A stretch of DNA of 64,000 nt from contig NZ_HE999449.1 of assembly GCF_000312305.1 (NCBI RefSeq), positions 184,802 to 248,801 on the forward strand. The letters are read 5' to 3'. This document shows, in pieces, positions 26,939 to 36,289 of this stretch. The stretch's first letter is position 1. Each line of letters opens with the position of its first letter. Both the position numbers and the translations under genes were made by a program. The notes below the pieces were generated by a model. That model was given only the letters and a program-made list of their open reading frames with translations, was not told the origin of the DNA and searched no databases. Source of the stretch: Prevotella conceptionensis 9403948. GTDB taxonomy: Bacteria; Bacteroidota; Bacteroidia; Bacteroidales; Bacteroidaceae.

Positions 26939-27563
26939 TGCTTAGAAAACTTTGTTTCAACAATTGACCAAGGAAATCGGCCGTACCCCTTATGCCCAAG
27001 ATGGAAGAATTGATGCAAAGGTCGTACGAGAACCCATGCCCCCACGTCTTACCCGTATAGAAATCGTAATAGGCAGCTCGGCGTTCGTCGCCTTCGTGAA
27101 TGATGGCGGCAGCCTTTTTCTCGTCGCATTGCTGGCGTTGCATCACGCGTTGAATGCGCTCTTCGAGGTTTGCCGTTACGAAAAAACTAATAATACGTGG
27201 AGCATCACGCAGAATATAGTCGGCGCACCTACCCACGAACACGCAATTGTCAGCCTCGGCAGCCTTGATGATGGCCTCGCTTTGAAACTTGAACAACATA
27301 TCTTGCGACAGCTCGTTCTGGAACAAGCCGTGTTCTCCGCCGATAAGTGGGAGATTGTAGCGGAAGAAACTTTTGCTAAACGCCTTCTGCTCATCGTTGC
27401 GTTCGAAAAGCCGTTCACACAGTCCACTTTCTTTTGCAGCAAGGTTCAACAACTCGCCATCATACATCTTATAACCCAAGTGTTGTGCCAGCAATGAGGC
27501 AATTTCCTTGCCGCCACTGCCAAGCTGTCTGCCCACTGTTATGATAATATTCGAAGTTTCCAT
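26799..27563 (-). CDS. Cytidylate kinase-like protein with read-through C-terminus
   Basis: Nucleoside/nucleotide kinase of the cytidylate kinase-like family with a P-loop-like GRQLGSGGKEI (11-21) and the conserved VFVGRCADYIL region (108-118). Family members are normally about 200-210 residues. Here the frame continues to 254, and residues after about 208 are just the out-of-frame translation of the following phosphodiesterase gene. In another frame stops occur right at the expected end (TGA and TAA at about 26944-26962), so a one-base change may have removed the natural end. The kinase core looks intact, so the enzyme may still work with an odd tail. The MATE gene ends 2 bp upstream. Confidence 0.8.
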   Translation of the reverse strand: METSNIIITVGRQLGSGGKEIASLLAQHLGYKMYDGELLNLAAKESGLCERLFERNDEQKAFSKSFFRYNLPLIGGEHGLFQNELSQDMLFKFQSEAIIKAAEADNCVFVGRCADYILRDAPRIISFFVTANLEERIQRVMQRQQCDEKKAAAIIHEGDERRAAYYDFYTGKTWGHGFSYDLCINSSILGIRGTADFLGQLLKQSFLSNAANRYFERHPRLLGRQVLDLFCRMRRDLACRRHRLVGSFHAFGRL

Positions 27564-27565
27564 TG

Positions 27566-28924
27566 CTATAATGTCTTTTGTCTGTTGATTTTACGCATAA
27601 ACAAGACCATGATAACGGCTGTTACTAAGGCCGATGTGGTATCGGCAACGGGCATAGACCACCAAACACCGTCTACACCATAAAGTGTAGGCAGCACCAA
27701 GAGCAGCGGAATTAAGAACACCAACTGCCTTGAAAGCGAAAGGAAAACGCTTATCTTGGCCTTGCCGATGCTTTGGAAGAAGTTGGCGATAACCATTTGA
27801 TAGCCGATGATGGGGAAAGACACCATCGTTATGCGCATGGCATGCACCGAAAGGGTGATGAGCGTCTGGTCGGATGTGAAGAGCCTAACGCACTGTTCGG
27901 GGAAAAACTCGCCTACCACGAAGCCTGTTGTGGTTACGCATGTGCCGCAAATTACGGCATATTTCAACACACGCATCATGCGGTCGAACTTCATCGCTCC
28001 ATAATTGTAGCCTGCAATGGGCTGCATACCTTGGTTAACACCGATGGTTACCATCACGAAGATAAAGGCAATGCGGTTGATGATGCCGTAGGCACCAACA
28101 GCCATGTCGCCCCCATGCGACACCAAACTGTTGTTGATGATGATAACCACAAAGCAAGCGCACACGTTCATGGAAAAGGGAGACATGCCAATGGCAAGGA
28201 TATTCTTCACCAAACGACTGCGCAAACGATATATTCCGCGCTTGAAGTGTATAAATTCAGACTTTTTGCTGAACATCATCAACTGCCATACCAGGGCAAG
28301 TAGCTGGGAAAGCACCGTAGCGTAGGCTGCTCCGCGTATGCCTAGTCCTAGTGGCCAGATGAAGATTGGGTCGAGTATGGCATTGATTATCACCGTGAAG
28401 ATGGTCATATACATAGACAATTGGGGCTTGCCCGCCGCCCGTTGCAGGGCGTTAAGACCAAAATACAGGTGTGTAACAACGTTACCAAGGAGAATAATCT
28501 CCATGTAGTCTTTGGCGTAGGGCAGTGTTTGGGCACTCGCCCCAAAGAACATCAGGATGGGTTCAAGAAACAAAAGGCTGATGATGGAGAAACAAACGCC
28601 CGTTATGATGTTTAACATCACAGTGTTGCCGAGTATGTTTTGGGCGGCTCCATAATCCTTCTGCCCTAGCTTTACGGAAAGTAAACTAGATGCTCCCACT
28701 CCTACACCCGCGCCAAAAGCCGTAGAAAGGTTCATCAGCGGAAAGGTAATGGCAAGTCCAGAGATAGCCAAAGCGCCAACGCCCTGCCCAATAAAGATAC
28801 TGTCAACCATGTTGTAGAGCGAGGATGCCGTCATGGCAATGATTGCAGGGACGGCATAGCGCACAAGCAGCTGCCCCACTGGCTTTGTACCTAACTCTAA
28901 TGTTGCTTTCTGATTATCCATCAA
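27566..28924 (-). CDS. MATE family efflux transporter
   Basis: Inner-membrane exporter of 452 residues with about 12 hydrophobic helices in two homologous halves, expected to pump cationic drugs or metabolites using a sodium or proton gradient. Family blocks include PAIIAMTASSLYNMVDSIFIGQGVG near the N-terminus and GVNQGMQPIAGYNYGA in the second half. Length is normal. A good promoter lies just upstream and repeat element B beyond it. The kinase-like gene begins 2 bp after its stop, so they form one transcript. Confidence 0.92.
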   Translation of the reverse strand: MMDNQKATLELGTKPVGQLLVRYAVPAIIAMTASSLYNMVDSIFIGQGVGALAISGLAITFPLMNLSTAFGAGVGVGASSLLSVKLGQKDYGAAQNILGNTVMLNIITGVCFSIISLLFLEPILMFFGASAQTLPYAKDYMEIILLGNVVTHLYFGLNALQRAAGKPQLSMYMTIFTVIINAILDPIFIWPLGLGIRGAAYATVLSQLLALVWQLMMFSKKSEFIHFKRGIYRLRSRLVKNILAIGMSPFSMNVCACFVVIIINNSLVSHGGDMAVGAYGIINRIAFIFVMVTIGVNQGMQPIAGYNYGAMKFDRMMRVLKYAVICGTCVTTTGFVVGEFFPEQCVRLFTSDQTLITLSVHAMRITMVSFPIIGYQMVIANFFQSIGKAKISVFLSLSRQLVFLIPLLLVLPTLYGVDGVWWSMPVADTTSALVTAVIMVLFMRKINRQKTL

Positions 28925-28943
28925 TATAATTCGGTTTATCCTG

Positions 28944-28975
28944 CAAAAGTACTAATTATAGCTGGTTTCCACAAA
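28944..28975 (-). promoter_or_regulatory. Promoter of the MATE gene
   Basis: Minus strand TTTG (28972-28975) and TACTTTTG (28944-28951) with exactly 20 bp between; 20 bp from the start codon. Confidence 0.78.
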
Positions 28976-29064
28976 TTACCTGCTCATTATTACCAACTTT
29001 CTAGTTGGCAACGCACTTGTAGTAGCTGTTTAATGGTGAAACAGGCTTTTAAACCCATCTTCTC

Positions 29065-29229
29065 GTTAACTGGTCTATTCGTTGGCTTGTCAACTGGTTA
29101 ACTCGTAAACTGTCCACTAGTTAGCTTGTCCACTCTCGTTGGTTTGTCAACCCGTTAACTGGGCTACTCGTTAACTGGTCAACACGTCAACCTGCCAACT
29201 CGCTAACTTGTCAACGCCCCAACTTGTCT
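29065..29229. repeat. Octamer array 6 (GTYAACYN words)
   Basis: About twenty 8-bp words, for example GTTAACTG, GTCAACTG, GTTAGCTT, GTCAACAC and GCTAACTT, with one or two register slips. It lies between the MATE promoter and repeat element B. Confidence 0.85.
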
Positions 29230-29254
29230 GTTTCTGTCCACTTTTCAGCAAGAA

Positions 29255-29870
29255 TTTTAACATTATGAGTACCCTTTTCGTTCACCAATCGCTCACCTAG
29301 TCGCAAAAAATCGATTCTCGCGAAGGTTGGTTTTGATGCAAAAAGGGGTTAGCATGTGAATGCTGCAAAATGAATTTTTATTTAAAATCATCGTCATTTG
29401 CACCAGATTTTGGACCATTTGCTGCTAAACGTAGTGCATTTTGGTGCAAAACGCATTGCATTTTGCTGCTAAACACAGTGCAATTTGGTGCTAAACGCAG
29501 TGTATTTTGGTGCTAAACGCAGTGCATTTTGGTGCTAAACGCAGTGAAAAATGTTGCTGAATGCAAGTCGAAAAGTATAAATATCCACTGCAATGGTATA
29601 AACAAAACCTTTTAGGACCATTAAAAACAAGGCTAAAAAGGCCAAAATAGCCGTTAAAAAGTGGGGTTTTAGGGTATAAAAGGCTAAAATTGGGCGTGAA
29701 AAATTACGAGTCAACGACCAAACTAGAAAGGCAAAATGGTGCAAAATGCAGGTTCTACTCTTAAAAACAGACTGAACAAAAGACTTGAAAGACTAGAAAT
29801 GGTAGTAATTTACCTACTTTTTAACTTTTATTTTCGCTAGAACGGAGGGAGAATTGGACGGACCTTGTAA
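29255..29870 (+). repeat. Dispersed element, copy B (about 600 bp)
   Basis: Second copy of the element, in the same orientation as copy C. Order on the plus strand: TTTTAACATTATGAG block, CAATCGCTCA, then GTCGCAAAAAATCGATTCTC, a GATGCAAAAAGGGG block, six 22-bp units (29433-29564), a block with GTTAAAAAGTGGG, the CAAACTAGAAAGG block and the TTTTCGCTAGAACG block ending near 29845, then an A-rich tail. The conserved end faces the MATE gene. A 69-codon minus-strand frame (29535-29744) is likely not a gene, since it is broken in copy C. Confidence 0.85.
29433..29564 (+). repeat. Six 22-bp near-palindromic units (copy B)
   Basis: Six units of exactly 22 bp beginning AGTGCA, ATTGCA, AGTGCA, AGTGTA, AGTGCA and AGTGAA, mostly containing TTTTGGTGCTAAACGC or close variants. 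Within units, TGC-N-TTT and AAA-N-GCA arms face each other. Confidence 0.88.
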
Positions 29871-29903
29871 AACAAAAAGCAAGGATTTAAGTTTTCTGGA
29901 TTT

Positions 29904-29999
29904 ATAAGTTTGTAAGTTTAAGAGTTAGTAGGTTTAAGTGTTGATGAGTTCTTGAGTTCGTCAGTTGATGAGTTGATGTATTCGGTAGTCGTTGGGTTT
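29904..29999. repeat. Octamer array 7 (NNNAGTTN words)
   Basis: Twelve 8-bp words in one register, such as GTAAGTTT, GTCAGTTG, ATGAGTTG and TTGAGTTC, directly beyond copy B. The same position in copy C carries array 8. From about 29960 to 30150 the sequence is also alignable with 43586-43770, so the homology of B and C extends past the core. Confidence 0.75.
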
Positions 30000-30274
30000 T
30001 CGTGAGTTCATACACCAGCGAGTTGGTCTTTCGGGCACTTCGTATATGAGATGGGTGTTTATCTTGTGTTGACATCACAAAGACAACAACCCCCTATCCA
30101 CTTATTGCCATAGTAAAAGTACAGACGGGTCCAACATCTAAATTTCTGCTTATAGTACTTTATTATTTCTAGAGAAGAGTGTCGAACAGGTACATTTTAT
30201 AAAAAACTAAAACTTCGCAAATGATGAGTCACAAACATAGATTAACGTAAGTTGGGAATAAAGAGAACTTTGAA

Positions 30275-30306
30275 TTTGTATAGCTCACTGAAAATGAGTA
30301 CCTTTA
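30275..30306 (+). promoter_or_regulatory. Promoter of the 78-residue gene
   Basis: TTTG (30275-30278) and TACCTTTA (30299-30306) with 20 bp between; 36 bp before the ATG. This supports expression of the small gene at 30343. Confidence 0.65.
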
Positions 30307-30342
30307 CATTGATTAAAAAACAAAGGAACAAACCCAAAAGCC

Positions 30343-30579
30343 ATGCAGAAAGATACAACAATGTTTAGGGAAGATGGTTATCTCAACGACTTTCACAGAG
30401 CGTGGAACGAAAAATGTATCAAAGACGACAAAGAACATCGGGCTTTGATGCAATCGAAAGGGATGCGCTATTCAGCAGAATTTCTGAGAGCACAGTCCCA
30501 AAGAATGGACGAATTGGTAAGACAGGAAGAAGAAAGGTCGAAAGAAGAAAGGAAGAAACGCTCAAAGGCTGGGCGATAG
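30343..30579 (+). CDS. Small highly charged hypothetical protein
   Basis: I do not recognise this 78-residue protein. It is very hydrophilic, predicted mainly helical, with a C-terminal run of Glu, Arg and Lys (EEERSKEERKKRSKAGR) that could form a charged single helix or bind nucleic acid. No signal peptide or membrane span. A promoter at the correct distance and a hairpin after the stop (30601-30624) suggest a real, singly transcribed gene. It stands between repeat island B and an oppositely oriented FAD protein gene. A second ATG in frame lies at 30361. Confidence 0.6.
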   Translation: MQKDTTMFREDGYLNDFHRAWNEKCIKDDKEHRALMQSKGMRYSAEFLRAQSQRMDELVRQEEERSKEERKKRSKAGR

Positions 30580-30600
30580 TAACTGGCCATTGGTACATGG

Positions 30601-30624
30601 GCTTGTAGGTCTTTACCGACAAGC
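30601..30624 (+). terminator. Hairpin after the 78-residue gene, possible terminator
   Basis: GCTTGTAGGT, loop CTTT, ACCGACAAGC: ten positions with one mismatch. The T-rich tract begins only about ten bases later, so termination is uncertain. Confidence 0.45.
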
Positions 30625-30662
30625 AGCCGTGCTGTTTCTTTCAAAACGAACACGATACTGTG

Positions 30663-30771
30663 TCTTTTGTTAGGCCTGTAATGGCATCCTTACTACATCT
30701 ATTCGTCGCATGCGCCAAAAACAGCGGAAGTTTTGTTAGACATGTAAAAGGCCATACTTACTACATCAAAG
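30663..30771. repeat. Imperfect direct repeat of about 40 bp
   Basis: Two copies (about 30666-30706 and 30732-30771) share TTTTGTTAG at the start, TGTAA in the middle and TTACTACATC at the end. They lie between convergent genes. No function is evident. Confidence 0.5.
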
Positions 30772-30819
30772 ACCCACTTACGATATCTATATGTGCAAGT
30801 TATGCTAGCTTATTAACAG

Positions 30820-32391
30820 CTAGCCTATCGCATTGACGTAAGCTGCGCACATTTCTGCACAGCGTTCGCCGTCCATTGCAGCCGAAACAATGCCGCCAGC
30901 ATAGCCTGCGCCTTCGCCGCAAGGGAACAAGCCTGCAATACTAACGTGCTGAAAGTTCTCTCTATCGCGCACGATGCGAACGGGCGAAGAGGTTCGGCTC
31001 TCGGTAGCAATGAGCACTGCCTCGTTGGTTAAGAAACCATGACTGTTTCGGCCAAACTTCTGAAAGCCCTCTTGCAAACGCGAAACAATGTGTTTGGGCA
31101 TCCAAAAATGCAGGGGACTGGATATTAATCCAGGCGAATAACTACTTTGGGGCAGGTCGTAACTTAACTTACGATTAACAAAATCGACCATTCGCTGTGC
31201 GGGTGCGGTCTGCTTGCAGTTGCCGTTCACCCAACAATCGTGTTCAATAGACTGCTGATAGTGCATCATTTTCAACACGTCGTCGCCTTCAACATCTTCG
31301 GGTCTTACCTCTACCACCATGCCACTATTGGACCATTTGGAACCTCGATTGGCAGGACTCATGCCATTAACCACGATTTGTTCGGGCTCGGTTGCTGCAG
31401 GAATGACGAAACCACCAGGACACATACAGAACGAATAAACACCCCTTTCGGCCGATTGGGCAACGAAACCATATTCGGCAGCAGGCAAATACTTGCCTCG
31501 TCCGTTCTTGCTGTGATACTGAATTTGATCGATTAAGGCTGACGGATGTTCGAGTCTTACGCCTATGGCCAGCCCTTTGGGTTGGATGGGGATGCCTGCC
31601 GTGGCTAGATATTGGTACACATCGCGTGCGCTATGGCCTGTGGCCAAGATTACAGCGCCTTTGAAATTCCGCTCTTCGCACGTTAAACTATTAAGTGTTT
31701 GCACGCCAATCACCTTATTACTTTCCATTAAGAAGGCAGTCATCTTGGTTTGGAAGTACACTTCTCCGCCACTATTGATGATGGTATTGCGGATTGCCTC
31801 GATTACCTTTGGCAACTTGTCGGTGCCGATATGGGGGTGAGCGTCTGACAAGATGGACGTTGATGCACCATGCTGGCAGAACACGTTTAATATTTTCTCT
31901 ACATTGCCGCGTTTCTTACTCCGCGTATACAGCTTGCCGTCTGAATAAGCACCTGCACCGCCTTCACCAAAACAATAGTTGCTTTCGGGGTTTATCTTTT
32001 GCTCCTTGGTAATTAGCGAAAGGTCGCGGTGGCGTTCGTTAACGCTTTTTCCTCGTTCAACGACAATGGGACGAATGCCTTGTTCAATCAAACGAAGTGC
32101 TGCAAACAATCCGCCAGGACCTGCCCCCACAACAATGGCTTGGGGACAATGCGACACATCAGGGTAATTTACAACCTGGTATTCTAGTTTTTCGGGCATT
32201 TCGTTAACGAAAACCCGCACTGAGAGATTAACGAATATGGTGCGTTGGCGCGCGTCGATGCTGCGTTTTAGCACCTGAACGTGTGTGATGGTTCGCACAT
32301 CAAGTGCTTTATCATGTGCAACATAGTCGCGGATGCTGTCTTCGGTGTATGCCTGCTGGGGCAACAAACGCAATTGATATTCGTATGTCAT
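30820..32391 (-). CDS. FAD-dependent dehydrogenase family protein
   Basis: Flavoprotein of 523 residues in the family of uncharacterised FAD-dependent dehydrogenases (COG2509-like). The FAD-binding motif VVGAGPGGLFAALRL lies at about residue 87, after an N-terminal domain of about 85 residues, and the C-terminal flavin motif GLFPCGEGAGYAGGIVSAAMDG ends the protein. Length is typical for the family. The reaction is unknown. The gene follows the ATP synthase operon on the same strand with a 193-bp gap holding a -7-like TAACTTTG (32514-32521), so it may have its own promoter. Confidence 0.88.
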   Translation of the reverse strand: MTYEYQLRLLPQQAYTEDSIRDYVAHDKALDVRTITHVQVLKRSIDARQRTIFVNLSVRVFVNEMPEKLEYQVVNYPDVSHCPQAIVVGAGPGGLFAALRLIEQGIRPIVVERGKSVNERHRDLSLITKEQKINPESNYCFGEGGAGAYSDGKLYTRSKKRGNVEKILNVFCQHGASTSILSDAHPHIGTDKLPKVIEAIRNTIINSGGEVYFQTKMTAFLMESNKVIGVQTLNSLTCEERNFKGAVILATGHSARDVYQYLATAGIPIQPKGLAIGVRLEHPSALIDQIQYHSKNGRGKYLPAAEYGFVAQSAERGVYSFCMCPGGFVIPAATEPEQIVVNGMSPANRGSKWSNSGMVVEVRPEDVEGDDVLKMMHYQQSIEHDCWVNGNCKQTAPAQRMVDFVNRKLSYDLPQSSYSPGLISSPLHFWMPKHIVSRLQEGFQKFGRNSHGFLTNEAVLIATESRTSSPVRIVRDRENFQHVSIAGLFPCGEGAGYAGGIVSAAMDGERCAEMCAAYVNAIG

Positions 32392-32584
32392 TGGTGTAAA
32401 ATGGGGGAAATGTGTGGGTGAGAAAGGGTGTAAGGGCGCGTAAGAAATGTGTGCCCCATGGGGTTATCCTAAAAACAAAGATTGACAACTTTACGCTTTA
32501 ACGGCCATTACAACAAAGTTACAAGGACGTTAATACGCAAAGTTGCCAAACGCAAACGAAGACAAAAGAAACACAACAGGGCAA

Positions 32585-33553
32585 TTAATTGTTTACGCTG
32601 CCGCCCATAATGTCGAGCAACTCGTTGGTAATTGCCTGCTGTCTACTCTTGTTATACTGTAAGTTCAAGCCTCTGAGCAGTTCGTCGGCATTGTCGGTAG
32701 CTGTTTGCATGGCCACCATACGCGCCGCATGCTCACTAGCATTGCTGTCGAGCAAGGCCGTATACATCATCAAGTTCAACTCTTTGGGGATGAGCGTTGT
32801 TAGGATTGTCTCCATGTCTGGCTCAACAAGGAAGTTGTCGTTAAGGGGTTTTGCCTCGTCCTTGGTCTTTTCTTCCTTCGCTGCTTTTTTCTTAAGATAC
32901 TCTTGTGCCTTGGCCGTAACCACATCAGAACTTAGGTCGCGGTCGCTAAAACGTCCCAATTCTGTGGAGAGGTCGATGGGCAAGAAAGTTCTTCTAGTCA
33001 AAATCTGCGAGCCTGCGCTCTTGAAATGATGGTAAATAAGCTCAACTCTGTCTAGCTCGCCTGCTGCATATTGTTCCGACAACTCTGTGGCGATGTCTGC
33101 ACATTGGTGTGCATTGGGTTTCTCGGCAAGAAGGTTGAAATTGCCACCTATCTGCAATCCCATCTTGGTTGCCTGCTCGGTGATTTTCCTGCCGATAGGG
33201 TAAACCACGATGTCGGTAACGCCTTGCTCTCGATAGTGTGCCACCGCCTGCTGCAACAACTTGGTGACGTTGGCATTGAAACCGCCACACAAGCTGCTGT
33301 TGCTTGAAAAAGGCACAAGCGCAACGCGTTTAAGCTGCTTGCGCTCCACGTTTAATGGCGTGCGAGCCTCTGGCATTGACGCGAGAAAAGCTTTGAGGAT
33401 ATGCTCCAACATACTCTCGTAAGGCAGCATGTTCTCAATCAATTGCTGTGCATGGTGCAGCTTAGACGATGCCACCATCTTCATGGCACTCGTTATCTTA
33501 CGGGTGCTGTTAACGGAAGCAATTCGTGTCTTTATCTCTTTTAATGAAGGCAT
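32585..33553 (-). CDS. atpG: ATP synthase gamma subunit
   Basis: Central rotating shaft of F1. The 322-residue protein has the conserved N-terminal helix (IKTRIASVNSTRKITSAMKMVASSKL) and C-terminal helix (MQTATDNADELLRGLNLQYNKSRQQAITNELLDI). It is about 30 residues longer than usual; much of the surplus is a lysine/glutamate-rich insert (KKKAAKEEKTKDEAK) in the middle, also known from relatives. Last gene of the ATP synthase operon. A strong hairpin lies in the 74-bp gap to atpA. Confidence 0.95.
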   Translation of the reverse strand: MPSLKEIKTRIASVNSTRKITSAMKMVASSKLHHAQQLIENMLPYESMLEHILKAFLASMPEARTPLNVERKQLKRVALVPFSSNSSLCGGFNANVTKLLQQAVAHYREQGVTDIVVYPIGRKITEQATKMGLQIGGNFNLLAEKPNAHQCADIATELSEQYAAGELDRVELIYHHFKSAGSQILTRRTFLPIDLSTELGRFSDRDLSSDVVTAKAQEYLKKKAAKEEKTKDEAKPLNDNFLVEPDMETILTTLIPKELNLMMYTALLDSNASEHAARMVAMQTATDNADELLRGLNLQYNKSRQQAITNELLDIMGGSVNN

Positions 33554-33582
33554 ACGCTATGTGTTGAAGGGTGACGTCGTCC

Positions 33583-33608
33583 GCCTCACACACTGTTGTG
33601 AGGCGGAA
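33583..33608 (-). other. Intercistronic hairpin between atpA and atpG
   Basis: CCGCCTCACA (33583-33592), loop of six, TGTGAGGCGG (33599-33608): a perfect GC-rich 10-bp stem. There is no T-run after it on the minus strand, so it is not a normal terminator; it may protect the upstream mRNA end or lower atpG expression. Confidence 0.7.
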
Positions 33609-33627
33609 CAAGGCCAGCCTTAAATGA

Positions 33628-35217
33628 TCAAACTTTTTGGAATTGACCCGCAATGTCAGCCATTACGGATTCGAGTACGCCGCAAGCCTCGTCGTTCAGT
33701 CCGCCACTTGCCAAGAAATCAATGGTGGATTGGTGGGTTGAACGCAACTTGTCGAGGAACAGCGTCTGACATTCGCGTACCTGTTCTACGGGTACATCGT
33801 GCATCAAACCGCGCGTTCCGCAATACAATATGGCAATTTGCTCGCCCACAGGCATTGGCGTGTATTGGGGTTGAATGAGCAATTGCGTGTTCTTTCGGCC
33901 CCTATCCAAGGTCATTGCGGTAACGGCATCCATGTCGCTTGAGAACTTAGAGAAAGCCTCCAGCTCGCGATACTGTGCCATATCTATTTTAAGTGTACCC
34001 GCAACCTTCTTCATACTCTTGATTTGAGCAGAGCCACCCACACGGCTAACCGATATACCTACGTTGATGGCAGGACGGAAACCTTGGTTGAAAAGGTCGG
34101 TTTCCAAATATATCTGCCCATCCGTAATAGAGATTACGTTGGTTGGAATGTAGGCGGAAACGTCGCCGGCCTGCGTTTCGATGATGGGAAGCGCCGTTAG
34201 CGAACCACCTCCCTTTACGTGACCTTTAAGACATTCGGGCAGGTCGTTCATCTGTTCGGCCACTTCTTGCTGGTCGTTGATGCGTGCGGCACGTTCCAAC
34301 AGACGGCTATGCAGATAGAAAACGTCACCAGGATAAGCCTCGCGACCCGAAGGACGGCGAAGGATGAGCGACACTTCACGATAGGCAACGGCTTGCTTGG
34401 AAAGGTCGTCGTAAACAACTAGCGCGTGTTCGCCACGATCGCGGAAGTATTCGCCGATGGCAGCACCTGCGAATGGCGCGTAATATTGCATGGCAGCGGG
34501 ATCGGCAGCTGTTGCCGAGACGATGATGGTGTAGTCTAACGCACCCCGTTCTTTCAGTGTCTGTACTAAAGTAGCCACCGTAGAGGCCTTCTGGCCAATG
34601 GCAACGTAAATACAATACACAGGCTTGCCGGCATCGTAGAAACTCTTTTGATTGATGATGGTGTCGAGAGCAATGGCCGTTTTACCCGTCTGGCGGTCGC
34701 CAATGATAAGCTCGCGTTGTCCTCTACCAATGGGAATCATCGAGTCTACACCTTTAAGTCCTGTTTGAAGTGGTTCCTTAACGGGCTGACGGAAGATAAC
34801 ACCAGGTGCCTTTCGGTCGAGCGGCATCTCGAAAGCGTTAGACAAATCAATTTCGCCAAGCCCGTCGATAGCCTCGCCCAAGGGGTTGATTACACGCCCA
34901 AGCATGTTGTCGTTCACCCGAATGCTGGCAATGCGGTGCGTGCGCTTTACCACCTGCCCCTCTTTGATTTCAGAGGTAGGTCCTAAAAGCACACAGCCAA
35001 CATTGTCTTCTTCCAGGTTCATGACGATGGCCATGGTTCCATTTTCAAATTCAAGCAACTCGTTGGCTTCGGCATTACGCAATCCGTAGACACGCGCAAC
35101 GCCATCGCTAACGGTAAGGACCGTGCCAATTTCGTCAAAGTCCTGCCCGTCGCTGATTTGTTGAAGTTGTTGGAACAATATCTCTGAGACCTCGTTGGGC
35201 CTTATTTTATCAGACAT
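33628..35217 (-). CDS. atpA: ATP synthase alpha subunit
   Basis: Non-catalytic nucleotide-binding subunit of F1, three per enzyme. The 529-residue protein carries the P-loop GDRQTGKT (173-180) and the conserved [20 protein letters not shown] and [14 protein letters not shown] segments. Length is slightly above the usual 500-515. It starts one base after the atpH stop in the operon. Confidence 0.97.
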   Translation of the reverse strand: MSDKIRPNEVSEILFQQLQQISDGQDFDEIGTVLTVSDGVARVYGLRNAEANELLEFENGTMAIVMNLEEDNVGCVLLGPTSEIKEGQVVKRTHRIASIRVNDNMLGRVINPLGEAIDGLGEIDLSNAFEMPLDRKAPGVIFRQPVKEPLQTGLKGVDSMIPIGRGQRELIIGDRQTGKTAIALDTIINQKSFYDAGKPVYCIYVAIGQKASTVATLVQTLKERGALDYTIIVSATAADPAAMQYYAPFAGAAIGEYFRDRGEHALVVYDDLSKQAVAYREVSLILRRPSGREAYPGDVFYLHSRLLERAARINDQQEVAEQMNDLPECLKGHVKGGGSLTALPIIETQAGDVSAYIPTNVISITDGQIYLETDLFNQGFRPAINVGISVSRVGGSAQIKSMKKVAGTLKIDMAQYRELEAFSKFSSDMDAVTAMTLDRGRKNTQLLIQPQYTPMPVGEQIAILYCGTRGLMHDVPVEQVRECQTLFLDKLRSTHQSTIDFLASGGLNDEACGVLESVMADIAGQFQKV

Positions 35218-35218
35218 G

Positions 35219-35758
35219 TTACTTGTTTTTTAATTCTATTAGAATTCGATTAAGTTTGCTCTTCACGCTGGCATCCATGCGGTAGGTGTCGTAGTCCAAC
35301 ACAAATCCGCCAAGAATGGCAGGGTCTACCTCCGTGGTGAACTCGACAGTTCCCTGCGTTCGCTCTTCCACTAAGTGGCGCATACGTTGCTCAACCTCGG
35401 CAGTGAGTTGCACGGCCGTGGTGATTTTGCCGCTTGTAATGTGGAAATGTTGCCTGTACAGGTTAATGAAAGACGAGGCAATGAACTGCAACAAGTCTTC
35501 CCTACCCTCGCGCAACACCAAAGCGATGAAGCGTTTCGTGAGTTCGACAGCGGGCGTCCCGCATGCCGCCATCACCACTGAGCTTTTCTTCGACCGTGAA
35601 TACATGGGGTTGCACACCGCAGGACGGAGCTCTGGAACATGCAGGTAGCATTCCAACAGGTTCGTCATGTTGTTATACACATCCTCGTAACAGCGGTCAT
35701 CAATGGCAGCTTTGAGCAATGCGCGAGCGTATCGAACAGCTATTAACCCTATATCCAT
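35219..35758 (-). CDS. atpH: ATP synthase delta subunit
   Basis: Peripheral stalk subunit connecting the b subunits to F1. The 179-residue protein is poorly conserved, as usual, but has the typical helical N-terminal domain ([13 protein letters not shown]) and the C-terminal [32 protein letters not shown] pattern. Operon position between atpF and atpA confirms the call. Confidence 0.93.
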   Translation of the reverse strand: MDIGLIAVRYARALLKAAIDDRCYEDVYNNMTNLLECYLHVPELRPAVCNPMYSRSKKSSVVMAACGTPAVELTKRFIALVLREGREDLLQFIASSFINLYRQHFHITSGKITTAVQLTAEVEQRMRHLVEERTQGTVEFTTEVDPAILGGFVLDYDTYRMDASVKSKLNRILIELKNK

Positions 35759-35765
35759 AACTCGT

Positions 35766-36281
35766 TTAGTTGGGGTTTACAGAGAAAGCATCGTCTAAGA
35801 AACGGTTAACCAACGACATCTGTTGAGCGTTGGAGGCCAAGTTTTCACGCACAACCTTCTCGGCAATCTGCACGCTTAGCTCCGCCACCTGTGTACGAAT
35901 GTCGCGGATGGCATTCTGTTTCTCTACCTCTATCTGCCTTTTGGTTTCTTCGAGCAGTCGCACACCCTCCTCGTGAGCCGTCTGTCGAGCTTTCTCAACT
36001 ATGGCGTCGCGTGTTTGGGCAGCCTCCTTTAAGATGAGTGATTGTTTCTCTCGTGCGTCTTGAAGAATTTGTTCGCTTTCTTGCTTGATGTTTTCTAGCC
36101 GTTCTGATGCCTCATGAGCCTTGCGCAGACTTTCGTCTATGTATGTCTTACGGTCTTCAACCATCCTGATGATAACAGGAAAACCGTATTTAACTAGAAC
36201 AACAAAAACCACCAAGAACGCCAAGAGCATCCAAAAGAGCAAGCCCAAGTCGGGCGTTAGTATTGATGGTAAATTCTCCAT
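35766..36281 (-). CDS. atpF: ATP synthase b subunit
   Basis: Peripheral stalk subunit of 171 residues: one N-terminal transmembrane helix (about 10-32, LGLLFWMLLAFLVVFVVLVKYGF) followed by a long charged coiled-coil helix. A single b-type gene is present, implying a b2 homodimer. It follows atpE after 8 bp. Confidence 0.95.
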   Translation of the reverse strand: MENLPSILTPDLGLLFWMLLAFLVVFVVLVKYGFPVIIRMVEDRKTYIDESLRKAHEASERLENIKQESEQILQDAREKQSLILKEAAQTRDAIVEKARQTAHEEGVRLLEETKRQIEVEKQNAIRDIRTQVAELSVQIAEKVVRENLASNAQQMSLVNRFLDDAFSVNPN

Positions 36282-36289
36282 TCGGTTAC

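Noticed and set aside
30804-30824. GCTAGC/GCTAGC hairpin at the end of the FAD gene as terminator
   Set aside because: The stem is only six pairs, overlaps the stop codon and has no T-run.
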